Source of the DNA: Lachnospiraceae bacterium
Lineage (GTDB): Bacteria > Bacillota > Clostridia > Lachnospirales > Lachnospiraceae
Direction: 5' to 3'
DNA length: 64,000 nucleotides
Assembly: GCA_022799175.1 (NCBI GenBank)
Contig: JAAWNY010000002.1
Location: 28,252-92,251, forward strand
In this document: piece after piece, positions 1-12,062 of the stretch
How the letters are laid out: the number at the start of each line of letters is the position of its first letter
Numbering within the stretch: position 1 is the first letter of the stretch
Translations under genes and position numbers: made by a program
The notes under the pieces: model-generated
Database searches by the model: none
The model's input: only the letters and a program-made list of their open reading frames with translations
What the model was told of the DNA's origin: nothing

Positions 1-2
1 CC

Positions 3-905
3 AGACAGCTTTTGCTGGCGGCTTTTCATCTAGATATGGTACATTTTTTGATGAATCGGATGCAGGAGCTGGAAGAGAATCGTCACAACCAGATGTCAAT
101 AAAGCTTTACTGGGAGATGATTGACCGGAGATGTCGCAGATGTCCGCTGCAGCAGATTTTGGGTAATCAGGAATTCATGGGACTTGAGTTTTATGTGAAT
201 CGTCATGTGTTAATTCCCAGACAGGATACCGAGACGCTGGTAGAGCTGGTATTGGCTGATATGGAACATAGAAGAAATGGAGAACGGTTGGTGGAAAACG
301 CTCTGCTGGATTTATGTACCGGGTCCGGTTGCATAGCAATCAGTTTGGCAGCAAGAGGGGGATTTCAAAAGATAACGATTACGGATATTTCAAAAGAAGC
401 ATTGAAGGTGGCAGAAAGAAATATAAGGACTTTGTTGCCGAATTGGCTGCTTTCGCGGGGAGAGATTCCTTGGAGGGAAATGTTCAATATCACAGAAAAA
501 ATGGTGGAGATTTTGCAGGGAGATTTGTTTGCTGCATTGTGGGAAGATAGCAGAAAATATGATGTGATTACTGCAAATCCGCCATATATTCCAACAGCGA
601 TGATTTCTGTTTTGGAGCCGGAAGTTCGAGAACATGAGCCGCTTTTGGCATTGGATGGTGCCGAGGACGGACTGCGTTATTATAAAAGGATTGCGGCTGC
701 GGCTGGCGGATATTTAAAGCCGGGGGGCCGGATTTACCTGGAGATTGGATTTGACCAAGGAGGGAAAGTTGGCAAGCTGTTGGAATTTGCCGGATATGAG
801 AAGATTGTGGTGCATAAAGACCTTGCAGGAAAAGATAGAGTGGTTGTTGCAGTCTGGCCAGGCAGTGAAGAAGGATGGAAAGAAAACCAGAAAAAGCTGG
901 TATAA
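3..905 (+). CDS. prmC: Release factor glutamine methyltransferase PrmC (5' end cut by window)
   Basis: PrmC methylates the glutamine of the GGQ motif in peptide release factors using S-adenosylmethionine, in the cytosol. The reading frame is open to the left edge, so the start codon and part of the N-terminal helical domain lie outside the window. Seen here are the family's LIPRQDTE stretch, the SAM-binding segment LDLCTGSGCIAISLA, and the substrate-binding NPPYIP motif that holds the target glutamine. The gene ends 42 bases before prfA, whose product is a PrmC substrate, and this prmC-prfA pairing is widespread in Firmicutes. The segment between the SAM loop and NPPY is somewhat longer than in many PrmC proteins. 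The identification is secure; only the 5' boundary is undefined. Confidence 0.95.
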   Translation, partial: RQLLLAAFHLDMVHFLMNRMQELEENRHNQMSIKLYWEMIDRRCRRCPLQQILGNQEFMGLEFYVNRHVLIPRQDTETLVELVLADMEHRRNGERLVENALLDLCTGSGCIAISLAARGGFQKITITDISKEALKVAERNIRTLLPNWLLSRGEIPWREMFNITEKMVEILQGDLFAALWEDSRKYDVITANPPYIPTAMISVLEPEVREHEPLLALDGAEDGLRYYKRIAAAAGGYLKPGGRIYLEIGFDQGGKVGKLLEFAGYEKIVVHKDLAGKDRVVVAVWPGSEEGWKENQKKLV

Positions 906-947
906 AAAGGGTTGCATAAGAAGAATGTACCACCAGGAGGGAACGAG

Positions 948-2024
948 ATGTTTGACCGATTAGATGATATGTTAATCCATTATGAGGAGATCATGCAGGA
1001 ATTGAATGAGCCAGGAGTGACTGAGGATCAAGGACGATTTCGCAGGTTGATGAAAGAGCAGTCGGATTTGGCGCCTGTAGTAGAGACTTATCAAAATTAT
1101 AAACGGGCGAAACAGGATATCGAAGATAGTCTGGCGCTTTTAAATGAGGAAAGCGACGAGGAACTGCGGGAAATGGCCAAGGAAGAATTGTCAGATGCCA
1201 AAAAAAGAGTCGAATTGCTGGAACAGGATTTGAAGATTTTACTTTTGCCTAAGGATCCGAATGATGACAAAAATATTATTTTGGAAATTCGTGCCGGAGC
1301 CGGTGGTGATGAGGCGGCATTGTTTGCCTCGGAACTATATCGTATGTATGTGAATTATGCAGAAAGTCAGCGGTGGAAGGTGGAGTTAGTCAGCTTAAAT
1401 GAAAATGGGATTGGCGGTTTTAAGGAAGTAGTCGCCATGATCACCGGCAAAGGGGCCTATTCTCGAATGAAATACGAGAGTGGGGTTCATCGGGTACAGA
1501 GAGTGCCAGAGACCGAGTCAGGAGGACGAATCCATACTTCCACAGCCACGGTGGCGGTAATGCCGGAAGCGGAAGAAGTAGATGTGCAAGTGGATATGAA
1601 TGAATGCCGTATTGATGTTATGCGTGCTTCTGGAAACGGAGGACAATGTGTCAATACGACGGATTCAGCGGTTCGCTTGACCCATATTCCTACGGGAATT
1701 GTGATTTACAGTCAGACAGAGAAATCTCAGCTTCAAAATAAGGAGAAGGCATTTCGGTTGCTGCGTTCTAAATTGTATGATCTAGAGATGGAAAAAAAGA
1801 TGAGTGCAGAAGCAGCTGAACGGCGGAGCCAGATTGGGACAGGGGATCGGTCCGAAAAAATTCGCACTTACAACTTTCCTCAAGGCAGAGTGACAGAGCA
1901 TCGAATAAAATTGACACTTTATAAAATTGATTCGGTTATGAATGGCGATATTCAGGAATTGATTGACAGTCTGATTGCTGCCGACCAGGCAGCAAAGCTG
2001 GCAAAAATGGGAGAAGCATCGTAA
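948..2024 (+). CDS. prfA: Peptide chain release factor 1
   Basis: RF1 recognises UAA and UAG stop codons in the ribosomal A site and triggers peptidyl-tRNA hydrolysis. The 358-residue product has the normal family length. It carries the codon-recognition tripeptide as PET at residues 187-189 (PAT or PVT in many homologues), the GAGGDEA stretch near 117-123, and the catalytic GGQ at 231-233. GGQ is followed by CVNTTDSAV, where most RF1 proteins have HVNTTDSAV. The ATG at 948 is chosen over an earlier in-frame start at 912 because AGGAGG sits 7 bases upstream and the protein then begins at the usual RF1 N-terminus. It follows prmC closely and is probably co-transcribed with it. Confidence 0.97.
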   Translation: MFDRLDDMLIHYEEIMQELNEPGVTEDQGRFRRLMKEQSDLAPVVETYQNYKRAKQDIEDSLALLNEESDEELREMAKEELSDAKKRVELLEQDLKILLLPKDPNDDKNIILEIRAGAGGDEAALFASELYRMYVNYAESQRWKVELVSLNENGIGGFKEVVAMITGKGAYSRMKYESGVHRVQRVPETESGGRIHTSTATVAVMPEAEEVDVQVDMNECRIDVMRASGNGGQCVNTTDSAVRLTHIPTGIVIYSQTEKSQLQNKEKAFRLLRSKLYDLEMEKKMSAEAAERRSQIGTGDRSEKIRTYNFPQGRVTEHRIKLTLYKIDSVMNGDIQELIDSLIAADQAAKLAKMGEAS

Positions 2025-2144
2025 AATGAAAACGTTTGTTTAAATTTCCAAAAAATATGTTTCAAAATTTTGTGATTTGTGATAAGATATAGGATATCTA
2101 TTACCAAAAAGGTTTGAACCTTGATGACAGGGGGATTACAAAAT

Positions 2145-2879
2145 ATGGCAATATCCTATAAAAGTAAACTATATGATAGGGAACGTGTTTTTACTATGGC
2201 AGTCGACTGGTATGAGAATCAGCCATTAGAAGGAGTCCTGTATCAGGGGAGTCAACAGATGGGGGTTTATTTTACTGGTTATTATGAATTTGCCTGGCAA
2301 ATGGAACAATATTTTACGAAGCTGCAATATCCACGGTCTGTGATGGACAGGCGGGAACTGTGCAGTATTCGTGAAGATGGAATGCAGCGGGAAATTGTGA
2401 GAGAGGCAGGGAGAAGAGCGGGTACAGCTGATACTTTTACGATTCGGGTTACGCATCGTCAAAATGCCAGCTGGCAGGGGACTGTGATGAACCGCGCGGG
2501 AAAGACTTTTCATTTTTCCAGTTTTCTAGAGTTGGTAGGTTGGCTGGAAACTGATTTGAGAGGAATATCAGAGAACTCGGACCAGGAAACAGAGACAAGT
2601 CAACAGCGGGTGGAGAAATATTTGCGGATTGTGATGAGCTGCCCAGAAGTAATGAAGGTTTTGCCGGATACTCTGGTATATCGGTTTCGCAAGGAAAAGA
2701 AGAGTCAAACTTTTATGATTCGGCCAATGTTTTATGAACATAATACCTGCCAGGGAAGCATATACTGGAAAGAACATCGGAAACAAGTTAGCTTTCGCAG
2801 CTTCCTGGAATTGATCAATATGATGGGAGCAGCAATTCGGGATCGGAGCAGCTGGGAGGAGCAAGCAGATGTGATTTAA
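2145..2879 (+). CDS. Unrecognised protein with three copies of a ~40-residue module
   Basis: I do not recognise a named family. The 244-residue product has no signal peptide or membrane segment and is probably cytosolic. It contains three copies of a module at about residues 15-55, 97-135 and 189-227. Each copy has a hydrophobic strand, about nine polar residues, an invariant Gly followed by a hydrophobic residue, a basic or polar stretch, then an aromatic residue and an F/S..(L)EL helix (FSSFLELVGWL and FRSFLELINMM are the clearest). Two other genes in this window (23501 and 35604) carry two copies each. ATG 2145 is preferred because AGGGGGAT lies about 9 bases upstream; an ATG at 2124 and a TTG at 2121 are alternatives. 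It converges on a BTAD regulator across a shared terminator. Function is unknown. Confidence 0.8.
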   Translation: MAISYKSKLYDRERVFTMAVDWYENQPLEGVLYQGSQQMGVYFTGYYEFAWQMEQYFTKLQYPRSVMDRRELCSIREDGMQREIVREAGRRAGTADTFTIRVTHRQNASWQGTVMNRAGKTFHFSSFLELVGWLETDLRGISENSDQETETSQQRVEKYLRIVMSCPEVMKVLPDTLVYRFRKEKKSQTFMIRPMFYEHNTCQGSIYWKEHRKQVSFRSFLELINMMGAAIRDRSSWEEQADVI

Positions 2880-2887
2880 AGGGGAAT

Positions 2888-2931
2888 AGGAAAAGCCTCC
2901 GGCCACTATATAGTGTCCAGAGGCTTTTCTC
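2888..2931. terminator. Bidirectional terminator between convergent genes
   Basis: AAAAGCCTC (2891-2899) pairs with GAGGCTTTT (2920-2928), and the palindrome CACTATATAGTG extends the stem. An A-run on one side and a T-run on the other suit termination in both directions between the module protein gene and the BTAD gene. Confidence 0.8.
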
Positions 2932-2941
2932 CTATCAAAAG

Positions 2942-4147
2942 TCAAGAATCGCTTTCGAATGGTGCTACTGCCTGCAGAGAATAATGAATGATAATATCTT
3001 TACGCAAATATGCCTTTTTATAATTACGAATAATTCGTTGCATGACCATCTCCCCATTTTCATAGGAGGCAGAGGGGAGTAAGAGCATATATTGACTGAC
3101 ACTATAGCGGGTATAGACATCTCCATGGCGAAGAGAACTGGTAACAGCATTGCCCAAATGCCCCATTGCCCGCGTAAGCACAGAAGATTTTGGAAGGCTG
3201 CCATCTTCCAGAGCCAAAGTGAGCAATCCTAAAAAAATGGAATCGCCAGTTCTCGCGATTGCCCGTTGTTCGAGCTGATAAATATCGCGGAATACAGTGA
3301 ATTCACAGGAATAGGCTCCCGAGTGCTCTCTTTTCTCCTGCATGGATTTCTGAATCAAGGAGAGATCGGTATTTACCCCGTGTTCCTGATCTTGTATCAA
3401 CTTATATAAATCGGTCATTCGTTCCGAAGGGGTGATTGCGAATTCATTGTAAAAGGAATCCACCATAATACGGTATTGTTCCAGAGCTTGCCGTTGATTG
3501 CCGTTGCAGTAGAGAGCATAAATCAAATGATATTGAAAATCTTCATTATGAGCTTCAATAGTAATTGCATGACGGCATAGCTCAATGATAGAATCCCACT
3601 GTTCTTCTTTAAGAAGGATTTCAATTGCCTGCATGGCAGCGTGGACAAATAAGGTGTGGTAATGCCGGCTGACTGGAATCACCCAAGGATCCCAGGCGAT
3701 CTTGGGAAGGAAATCCCCCTTGTATAGCCGGATTGCCTGTAAAAGGTATTCTAGCTGTTGTGCTTCTGTAAGTCCTGGCTGCTTGCTTTGTTCGCATAAA
3801 GCTTCAAATTCGGAAGAATCCAAGGAAAGAGGAACCTCGGAATTCCAGCAGTAGGAACCGCGGTTTTGGGAGATCAACTGCTGCGTGGAAAGATTAAAAG
3901 GCTCCAGAAGTTTGCGGGTGCGGAAGATCAATGTCTTCAGAGCGTTGGTTGGATTAACATTGTTGTCATCAGACCAGATAACGTCAACTAACTCATCAGC
4001 GGAAATTTCCCGATCATGGTAATATACCAGATATTCAAGAATAGTCCAAGGTTTTTTAGCCTGCTGAACTTTGTTGGTGATGGAGACATCTCCGATGGTG
4101 AGACAGAAGCCGCCAAGCATCTGGACTTGTGCGGTTAAATTCTTCAT
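2942..4147 (-). CDS. BTAD (SARP-like) transcriptional regulator
   Basis: This is a probable DNA-binding activator of about 401 residues. The first ~100 residues form an OmpR-type winged helix as in SARP regulators, with WTILEYLVYY, the ISADELVDVIW helix, and NPTNALKTLIFRTRKLLEP typical of this class. Residues ~110-255 form a bacterial transcriptional activation domain of TPR-like helices, including LYKGDFLP and the CNGNQRQALEQY repeat. The remaining C-terminus is helical and has no assigned role. ATG 4147 is chosen over 4159 because GGTGG lies 6 bases upstream. A fair promoter lies upstream on the minus strand. It converges on the module protein at 2145, so it may regulate that gene family or the distant surface island, but nothing in the sequence proves this. 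Confidence 0.85.
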   Translation of the reverse strand: MKNLTAQVQMLGGFCLTIGDVSITNKVQQAKKPWTILEYLVYYHDREISADELVDVIWSDDNNVNPTNALKTLIFRTRKLLEPFNLSTQQLISQNRGSYCWNSEVPLSLDSSEFEALCEQSKQPGLTEAQQLEYLLQAIRLYKGDFLPKIAWDPWVIPVSRHYHTLFVHAAMQAIEILLKEEQWDSIIELCRHAITIEAHNEDFQYHLIYALYCNGNQRQALEQYRIMVDSFYNEFAITPSERMTDLYKLIQDQEHGVNTDLSLIQKSMQEKREHSGAYSCEFTVFRDIYQLEQRAIARTGDSIFLGLLTLALEDGSLPKSSVLTRAMGHLGNAVTSSLRHGDVYTRYSVSQYMLLLPSASYENGEMVMQRIIRNYKKAYLRKDIIIHYSLQAVAPFESDS

Positions 4148-4278
4148 AGATACCACCATTCTTTGTAAGGTATTCGTATCTTCAAAAGATGAAGATACAG
4201 ATAGAAGCTTGTTGTGTTGTACATAAAACGGTTTTTCGTTATTCCGATTGCTATGTCATATGATAAAACTATGATACT

Positions 4279-4307
4279 ATTATAGTAAAAAATAACAAAT
4301 AAGTCCA
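4279..4307 (-). promoter_or_regulatory. Candidate sigma-A promoter for the BTAD regulator
   Basis: Read on the minus strand, TGGACT (4307-4302) is followed after 17 bases by a perfect TATAAT (4284-4279). The -35 box matches consensus at 4 of 6 positions. It lies about 130 bases upstream of the regulator start. Confidence 0.5.
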
Positions 4308-4355
4308 GAGCAAATTGTGGTTTGCCAGGATTTGCTGTTTCTTTTGCAACAATCA

Positions 4356-4384
4356 TGGACAAATCGGAAAAGATTGGTTATAAT
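4356..4384 (+). promoter_or_regulatory. Sigma-A promoter of the ATP synthase operon
   Basis: TGGACA (4356-4361, 5 of 6 to consensus), a 17-base spacer and a perfect TATAAT (4379-4384) lie about 37 bases upstream of the first atp-associated gene. It is back to back with the candidate BTAD promoter. Confidence 0.65.
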
Positions 4385-4420
4385 AAAAGATACATGCAAA
4401 TTGCAGAGAGGAGTGGGAGC

Positions 4421-4735
4421 ATGAAATATAAAAAAAGCGTATTTCGGAATATGGCCATGGTTACGCAGCTTGGCATCAGTGTTCTAGCTCCCATTTTTTT
4501 GTGCATATTCATTGGGTATCAGGTGGATTCCCGGTATGGGATGAAGACATTGGTGCCGCTGTTGATTCTGGGAGTATTGGCAGGCGGAAAAAGTGCCTGG
4601 CACCTGGCAGTGAAGTCGCTTGAGCAAGAACGCAGGGAAGATGAGGTGGTTTTGCAAGAGCGACAGAACCAAGGAGAAAGAATCGGAATCAGCAGGCCGA
4701 AGCGGCCAAGCCGGATCCGGCGGGAGAAACCATAG
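4421..4735 (+). CDS. AtpZ/AtpI-family small membrane protein
   Basis: This 104-residue protein has two hydrophobic segments (about residues 18-35 and 43-62) and a long charged, Arg/Glu-rich cytoplasmic tail. The pattern FRNMAMVTQLGISVLAPI followed by a short GY..D loop is typical of AtpZ/AtpI-type proteins encoded at the head of F-ATPase operons, proposed to help Mg2+ supply or rotor assembly. ATG 4421 is used because a purine-rich GAGAGGAG precedes it; an upstream in-frame extension lacks support. It is the first gene after the operon promoter and precedes AtpI. The assignment rests on size, topology and position. Confidence 0.8.
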   Translation: MKYKKSVFRNMAMVTQLGISVLAPIFLCIFIGYQVDSRYGMKTLVPLLILGVLAGGKSAWHLAVKSLEQERREDEVVLQERQNQGERIGISRPKRPSRIRREKP

Positions 4736-4838
4736 GAATCTGGAAAATCCGGACAAAAAGCACGAGAGTGCTTGAGAACGACTCGGGAAAGGCCGTTTCG
4801 GCAGAGAAACAAGCGGCAAACAGGGAGGCATATGGGAG

Positions 4839-5297
4839 ATGGAATGGCTGAGCAGATCAACAAAAAACCTTCTTTTTGAGATGTCCGTCGGTATTGTCTT
4901 GTATAATTTGCTGCTGGGTGTGCTTGCATGGGTATTTTTGCCTAGATTTTCCTATCCGGTCATTCCGGTTCTGGGAGGATTGTTGGCAGGGATGGTCGGA
5001 GCCGTGTTGATGTTAATTCATATGGCGGTGACGACGGAACGGGCACTGGAAAGCCAGAATGAGAGTTATGCCAGTAAGACCACGATTGTTCATAGCATGA
5101 TACGAAAAGTGGTGCTGGTGGCAGCGTTATTTTGTTGTTGGAGAGTGTTCCGTGTGGATCTTCTGGCCATGGTGATTGGAGCCATGGGGATGAAAGCGGG
5201 CGCATACTTACAGCCGCTGATTCACAAGATTATTGCCAGGGAAGAGGAACCGCATATAGCTGCGGGCGGGGAGGATTCCAAGACGGAAGAACTATGA
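4839..5297 (+). CDS. atpI: ATP synthase subunit I (AtpI-like)
   Basis: A 152-residue membrane protein with four hydrophobic stretches (about 13-35, 40-62, 86-104 and 106-124) and a short acidic tail. Position immediately before atpB, the size and the hairpin-rich topology fit the ATP synthase I family, which is thought to assist c-ring assembly. Sequence motifs in this family are weak, so the call relies largely on context. AGGGAGG lies upstream of the ATG at 4839. Confidence 0.8.
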   Translation: MEWLSRSTKNLLFEMSVGIVLYNLLLGVLAWVFLPRFSYPVIPVLGGLLAGMVGAVLMLIHMAVTTERALESQNESYASKTTIVHSMIRKVVLVAALFCCWRVFRVDLLAMVIGAMGMKAGAYLQPLIHKIIAREEEPHIAAGGEDSKTEEL

Positions 5298-5352
5298 AGC
5301 CGATGCGATGCATTGCGGAGGCGGCTATCTTTAGAAGAAAGGAGGACAATAT

Positions 5353-6054
5353 ATGGGGATGCTGATCGCTCATGAGCCGGACTTTATGATACATGGTGTT
5401 TTGAAATACCAGATGTTTGGCCAGGATTTTTGGATCACAACAACAACAATAGGTATGTGGATCGTTACGCTTATGATTCTGTTGATTGCTGTGTTGGCCA
5501 ACCGTGCACTGAGAAAGGCAGACGATGTGCCAGGTACATTTCAGAACGTATTGGAATATGCGTATGAGATGTTGCAGAAAATGGCAGATGGGATTCTGGC
5601 AGGTAATGCGAAGAGATTTGTTAATTACATCGGAACTATTTTTCTATTTATTCTGTTTTGTAATCTGAGCGGCCTGTTAGGGCTTCGTGCGCCTACTGCA
5701 GATTATGGTGTGACGTTTCTGCTTGGTATGTTTACATTCTTTATTGTCAACTATCAGGGAATTAAGAATCGTAAGCTGAGACATTTTACCAGTTTGTTTG
5801 AGCCAACACCGATTCTGTTCCCGATCAATCTGATCGGAGAGCTAGCCAATCCGCTGTCTATTTCCCTGCGTCTGTTTGCGAATCTGCTTTCAGGCGTGAT
5901 TATCATGGGGCTGTGGTACGGAATGATGCCGATCTTTGTCAATATCGGTATTCCGGCGGCGCTTCACGTTTATTGTGATGTGTTCTCAGGTGCTATACAG
6001 ACCTATGTGTTCTGTATGCTGACCATGGTTTATATCAATGATAAAATGGAGTAA
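5353..6054 (+). CDS. atpB: F1Fo ATP synthase subunit a
   Basis: Subunit a forms the ion half-channels of the membrane Fo sector next to the c-ring. The 233-residue protein has five to six hydrophobic segments. The conserved segment SLRLFANLLSG (171-181) contains the essential arginine at residue 173 that faces the ion-binding glutamate of subunit c, and the upstream FPINLIGELANPLS stretch is also typical. AAAGGAGG lies 7 bases before the ATG. It is shorter at the N-terminus than proteobacterial AtpB, as usual in Firmicutes. Confidence 0.96.
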   Translation: MGMLIAHEPDFMIHGVLKYQMFGQDFWITTTTIGMWIVTLMILLIAVLANRALRKADDVPGTFQNVLEYAYEMLQKMADGILAGNAKRFVNYIGTIFLFILFCNLSGLLGLRAPTADYGVTFLLGMFTFFIVNYQGIKNRKLRHFTSLFEPTPILFPINLIGELANPLSISLRLFANLLSGVIIMGLWYGMMPIFVNIGIPAALHVYCDVFSGAIQTYVFCMLTMVYINDKME

Positions 6055-6105
6055 TGCTGTACTACAGTGTGCTCTGTAGGCCGGAAACTCCGGCTATGAA
6101 AATGA

Positions 6106-6408
<303 letters not shown>

Positions 6409-6446
6409 AGACTGGGAGGGAATAAGGACGAAAGGAGGCTTAAGAT

Positions 6447-6962
6447 TTGGACAGACTGATAGGATTTGATCCGCAGTTGCTGCATGATGCAGTACTGACC
6501 GGTATCAACATCTTCATATTATTCTTTTGTTTATCCTATCTGCTCTTCAACCCCGTGCGGGATGTACTGGAAAGGCGGAAAAAGAAAATCGCTGACGAAT
6601 TAGCTTTAGCTGCTGGCGATATGGCGGACGCTAGTGCCTTGAAGGAAGAGTATGAGACGAAGCTTAAGAATGTAAATAAGGAAGCAGAGGATATTCTGGA
6701 AGCGGCAAGAAAGAAAGCCAAGAACCGAGAGGCAGAGATCCTCGATGAAGCAAGGGCAGAGGCATCTCGTATCGTTGAGCGAGCCAACCGGGAAATCGAG
6801 CTGGAGAAAAAGAAAGCTATTGACGGTTTGAAACAGGATGTAGTGAATATCGCTGCATTGATGGCACAGAAGGCAGTGGGAAGCTCCATCGATATGACGA
6901 TCCAGAATGCCCTAATTGACGAGACTTTGAAGGAAATGGGTGAGAGTACATGGCAAAGTTAG
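6447..6962 (+). CDS. atpF: F1Fo ATP synthase subunit b
   Basis: Subunit b is the peripheral stalk: one N-terminal membrane helix (about residues 16-34) and a long charged coiled coil up to about residue 150 that reaches subunit delta. The 171-residue length is normal. The start is a TTG at 6447, supported by AAAGGAGG at 6431-6438 and by the N-terminal LLHDAVLTGINIFIL, which matches the family. The end overlaps atpH by 13 bases, suggesting translational coupling. Confidence 0.94.
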   Translation: MDRLIGFDPQLLHDAVLTGINIFILFFCLSYLLFNPVRDVLERRKKKIADELALAAGDMADASALKEEYETKLKNVNKEAEDILEAARKKAKNREAEILDEARAEASRIVERANREIELEKKKAIDGLKQDVVNIAALMAQKAVGSSIDMTIQNALIDETLKEMGESTWQS

Positions 6963-7498
6963 TGTCAAAGGTGTACGGGGATGCATTATTTGAGACCGCC
7001 ATGGAGAAGGATCGGATAGATGTGCTTTATGAGGAGATTGTCTCTCTGGTTCCTGTTTTGGAGGGCAATCCGGAGCTGATGGCACTTCTCAATAATCCGC
7101 GGATCGTCAAGGAGGAAAAGGTTACCATCATTCATCAGGTCTTTGAAGGCAGGGTGGAAGAGGAGTTGATGGGATTTTTGACTGTAGTCGTAGAGAAAGA
7201 TCGGCAGAACGATCTGATTCCGATTTTTGCCTATTTTATTCAGCGGGTAAAAGAATATAAACGGATCGGGACCGTATCCGTGACCAGTGCGGTGGAACTG
7301 AGCGAAGAGCAGAAAGCCCGCTTGCAGGAGAAACTGCTGGAAACTACAGACTATGTGATGTTTGAAATGAATTATCAGATCGATTCCGCTTTGATTGGCG
7401 GTATGGTGATTCGGATTGGCGATCGGGTGGTAGATAGCAGTATCCGCACGCGGCTCTATGAGATGAAAAAAGAGCTTTCTCAGTTGCAGATGGCTTGA
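6950..7498 (+). CDS. atpH: F1Fo ATP synthase subunit delta
   Basis: Delta links the top of F1 to the b stalk. The 182-residue protein starts inside the end of atpF. It has the helical N-terminal domain (YGDALFETAMEKDRID) and the C-terminal signature LIGGMVIRIGDRVVDSSIRTRL near residues 146-167, diagnostic for delta/OSCP proteins. Length and operon position are standard. Confidence 0.95.
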   Translation: MAKLVSKVYGDALFETAMEKDRIDVLYEEIVSLVPVLEGNPELMALLNNPRIVKEEKVTIIHQVFEGRVEEELMGFLTVVVEKDRQNDLIPIFAYFIQRVKEYKRIGTVSVTSAVELSEEQKARLQEKLLETTDYVMFEMNYQIDSALIGGMVIRIGDRVVDSSIRTRLYEMKKELSQLQMA

Positions 7499-7549
7499 TT
7501 CAGGTAACAGGGAAGGAAGAAAAACTGTTACAATTTGGGCGGCAATTAA

Positions 7550-9076
<1,527 letters not shown>

Positions 9077-9095
9077 GACGGGAGGAACGTAAATC

Positions 9096-9965
9096 ATGGC
9101 ATCCATGAGAGATATTAAACGCAGAAGGGCAAGTATCCAGAGTACGGGCCAGATCACAAAGGCCATGAAACTGGTATCCACGGTCAAGCTGCAGAGATCC
9201 AGAACGAAAGCGGAAAGTTCCAAACCCTACTTTAATCGGATGTATGATACCATCGCCTCCATGCTGGAGAGATCTGGCGCCATGGATCATAAATATTTGA
9301 AAGCTGGTACAGAGGGTAAGAAAGCAGTGATTGCGGTTACCTCCAATCGTGGTCTGGCGGGTGGTTATAACAATAATATCGTGAAGCTGATTATGGCAGA
9401 CCCTGGTCTTGTGGCGGCAAATACCAAGATCTATGCCATCGGTCGCAAGGGCCGAGACGGTTTAGCAAGAAAGGGGTATGAGATTACAGCGGATTATTCG
9501 GAAGTGATCAATGAACCGCTATACCAGGATGCCGCAGATCTGACGAAGGAGCTTTTGGGCGCCTTTGAACGGGGAGAGGTCAGTGAGATTTATCTGGCAT
9601 ATACGTCCTTTAAAAATACAGTGGTTCATATTCCCCGGTTAGTGAAGCTGCTTCCTTTTGACCGGGATTCGGCTGTCAATGAAACAGGGGATGAGCCAAA
9701 AGCGCGGGCGTTGATGAATTATGAGCCGAGTGCAGAGACGGTGTTAGATATGATTATTCCCAAGTATATGAGCAGCCTGATCTATGGCGCGTTATTGGAA
9801 GCGGTAGCCAGTGAGAACGGTGCCCGTATGAACGCCATGGATTCGGCAACGAACAATGCTGAGGAGATGTTAGGAAAGCTGGAGATCCAGTTCAATCGAG
9901 CACGGCAGGGATCCATCACGCAGGAACTGACGGAGATTATCGCCGGTGCGAATGCTATCAATTAA
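9096..9965 (+). CDS. atpG: F1Fo ATP synthase subunit gamma
   Basis: Gamma is the rotating central shaft. The 289-residue product begins with MRDIKRRRASIQSTGQITKA and ends with ITQELTEIIAGANAIN, the two terminal helices that form the antiparallel coiled coil inside the alpha-beta hexamer. The middle Rossmann-like domain is present (AVTSNRGLAGGYNNN). The ATG at 9096 follows a GGGAGG site. Confidence 0.96.
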   Translation: MASMRDIKRRRASIQSTGQITKAMKLVSTVKLQRSRTKAESSKPYFNRMYDTIASMLERSGAMDHKYLKAGTEGKKAVIAVTSNRGLAGGYNNNIVKLIMADPGLVAANTKIYAIGRKGRDGLARKGYEITADYSEVINEPLYQDAADLTKELLGAFERGEVSEIYLAYTSFKNTVVHIPRLVKLLPFDRDSAVNETGDEPKARALMNYEPSAETVLDMIIPKYMSSLIYGALLEAVASENGARMNAMDSATNNAEEMLGKLEIQFNRARQGSITQELTEIIAGANAIN

Positions 9966-11420
<1,455 letters not shown>

Positions 11421-11431
11421 GGGGTACATCT

Positions 11432-11830
11432 ATGGCTGATGTGATGAAACTGAATGTAATCACTCCAGAAAAACAGTTCTATGAAGGGGAAGTGACCATG
11501 GTAGAGCTGACAACGACGGAGGGAAATATCGGTGTTTATCCTAACCATATCCCGCTGACCGCGGTAGTGTCACCGGGGGTGTTGACGATCCATGAGGAGG
11601 GAGAGAAGAAACAGGCTTCGCTGATCTCCGGATTTATCACCATTCTGCCAGATAGCGTTACCATTATGGCGGAGGTGGCTGAATGGCCGGATGAGATTGA
11701 TTTTAAGCGTGCTGAGGAGGCCAGAGCACGTGCTGAGCGGCGCTTGACTTCTGGGGAAACCGAGTTGGATACACTGCGGGCAGAGATGGCACTAAAGAGA
11801 GCTCTAGTAAGGTTAGGATTAAAGCATTAA
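11432..11830 (+). CDS. atpC: F1Fo ATP synthase subunit epsilon
   Basis: Epsilon binds the foot of gamma and regulates ATP hydrolysis. The 132-residue protein has the beta-sandwich N-terminal domain (LNVITPEKQFYEGEVTMVEL and the GNIGVYPNHIPLTAVVSPG loop) and a C-terminal helical hairpin from about residue 88. Length and position at the operon end are standard. Confidence 0.95.
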   Translation: MADVMKLNVITPEKQFYEGEVTMVELTTTEGNIGVYPNHIPLTAVVSPGVLTIHEEGEKKQASLISGFITILPDSVTIMAEVAEWPDEIDFKRAEEARARAERRLTSGETELDTLRAEMALKRALVRLGLKH

Positions 11831-11910
11831 AGGATGTTCCTTACGGCTTTTGCTTTTGTAGCATTAATAGGAGCTGTCAGGCGCAAAGTGTGAAAAAGAA
11901 GAGTTATGGG

Positions 11911-11950
11911 AACTCCTGGCAGGAGATATACTGCCGGGAGTTTTCCGTTT
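11911..11950 (+). terminator. Probable terminator of the atp operon
   Basis: AACTCCTGGCAG (11911-11922) pairs with CTGCCGGGAGTT (11931-11942), a 12-bp stem with one G-U pair and an 8-base loop. The following TTCCGTTT is only a moderate U-tract. It lies 80 bases after atpC. Confidence 0.65.
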
Positions 11951-12062
11951 CAGAGGGGGGATGGGAATTAATGGAAGGGCAGGCGTCTCCTTGACTGCGG
12001 AGGGGAATGGGTGCTGCTGATTTTGAATTTGGCTGGACATGGAGGGAGCGTGGGGTACTGAA

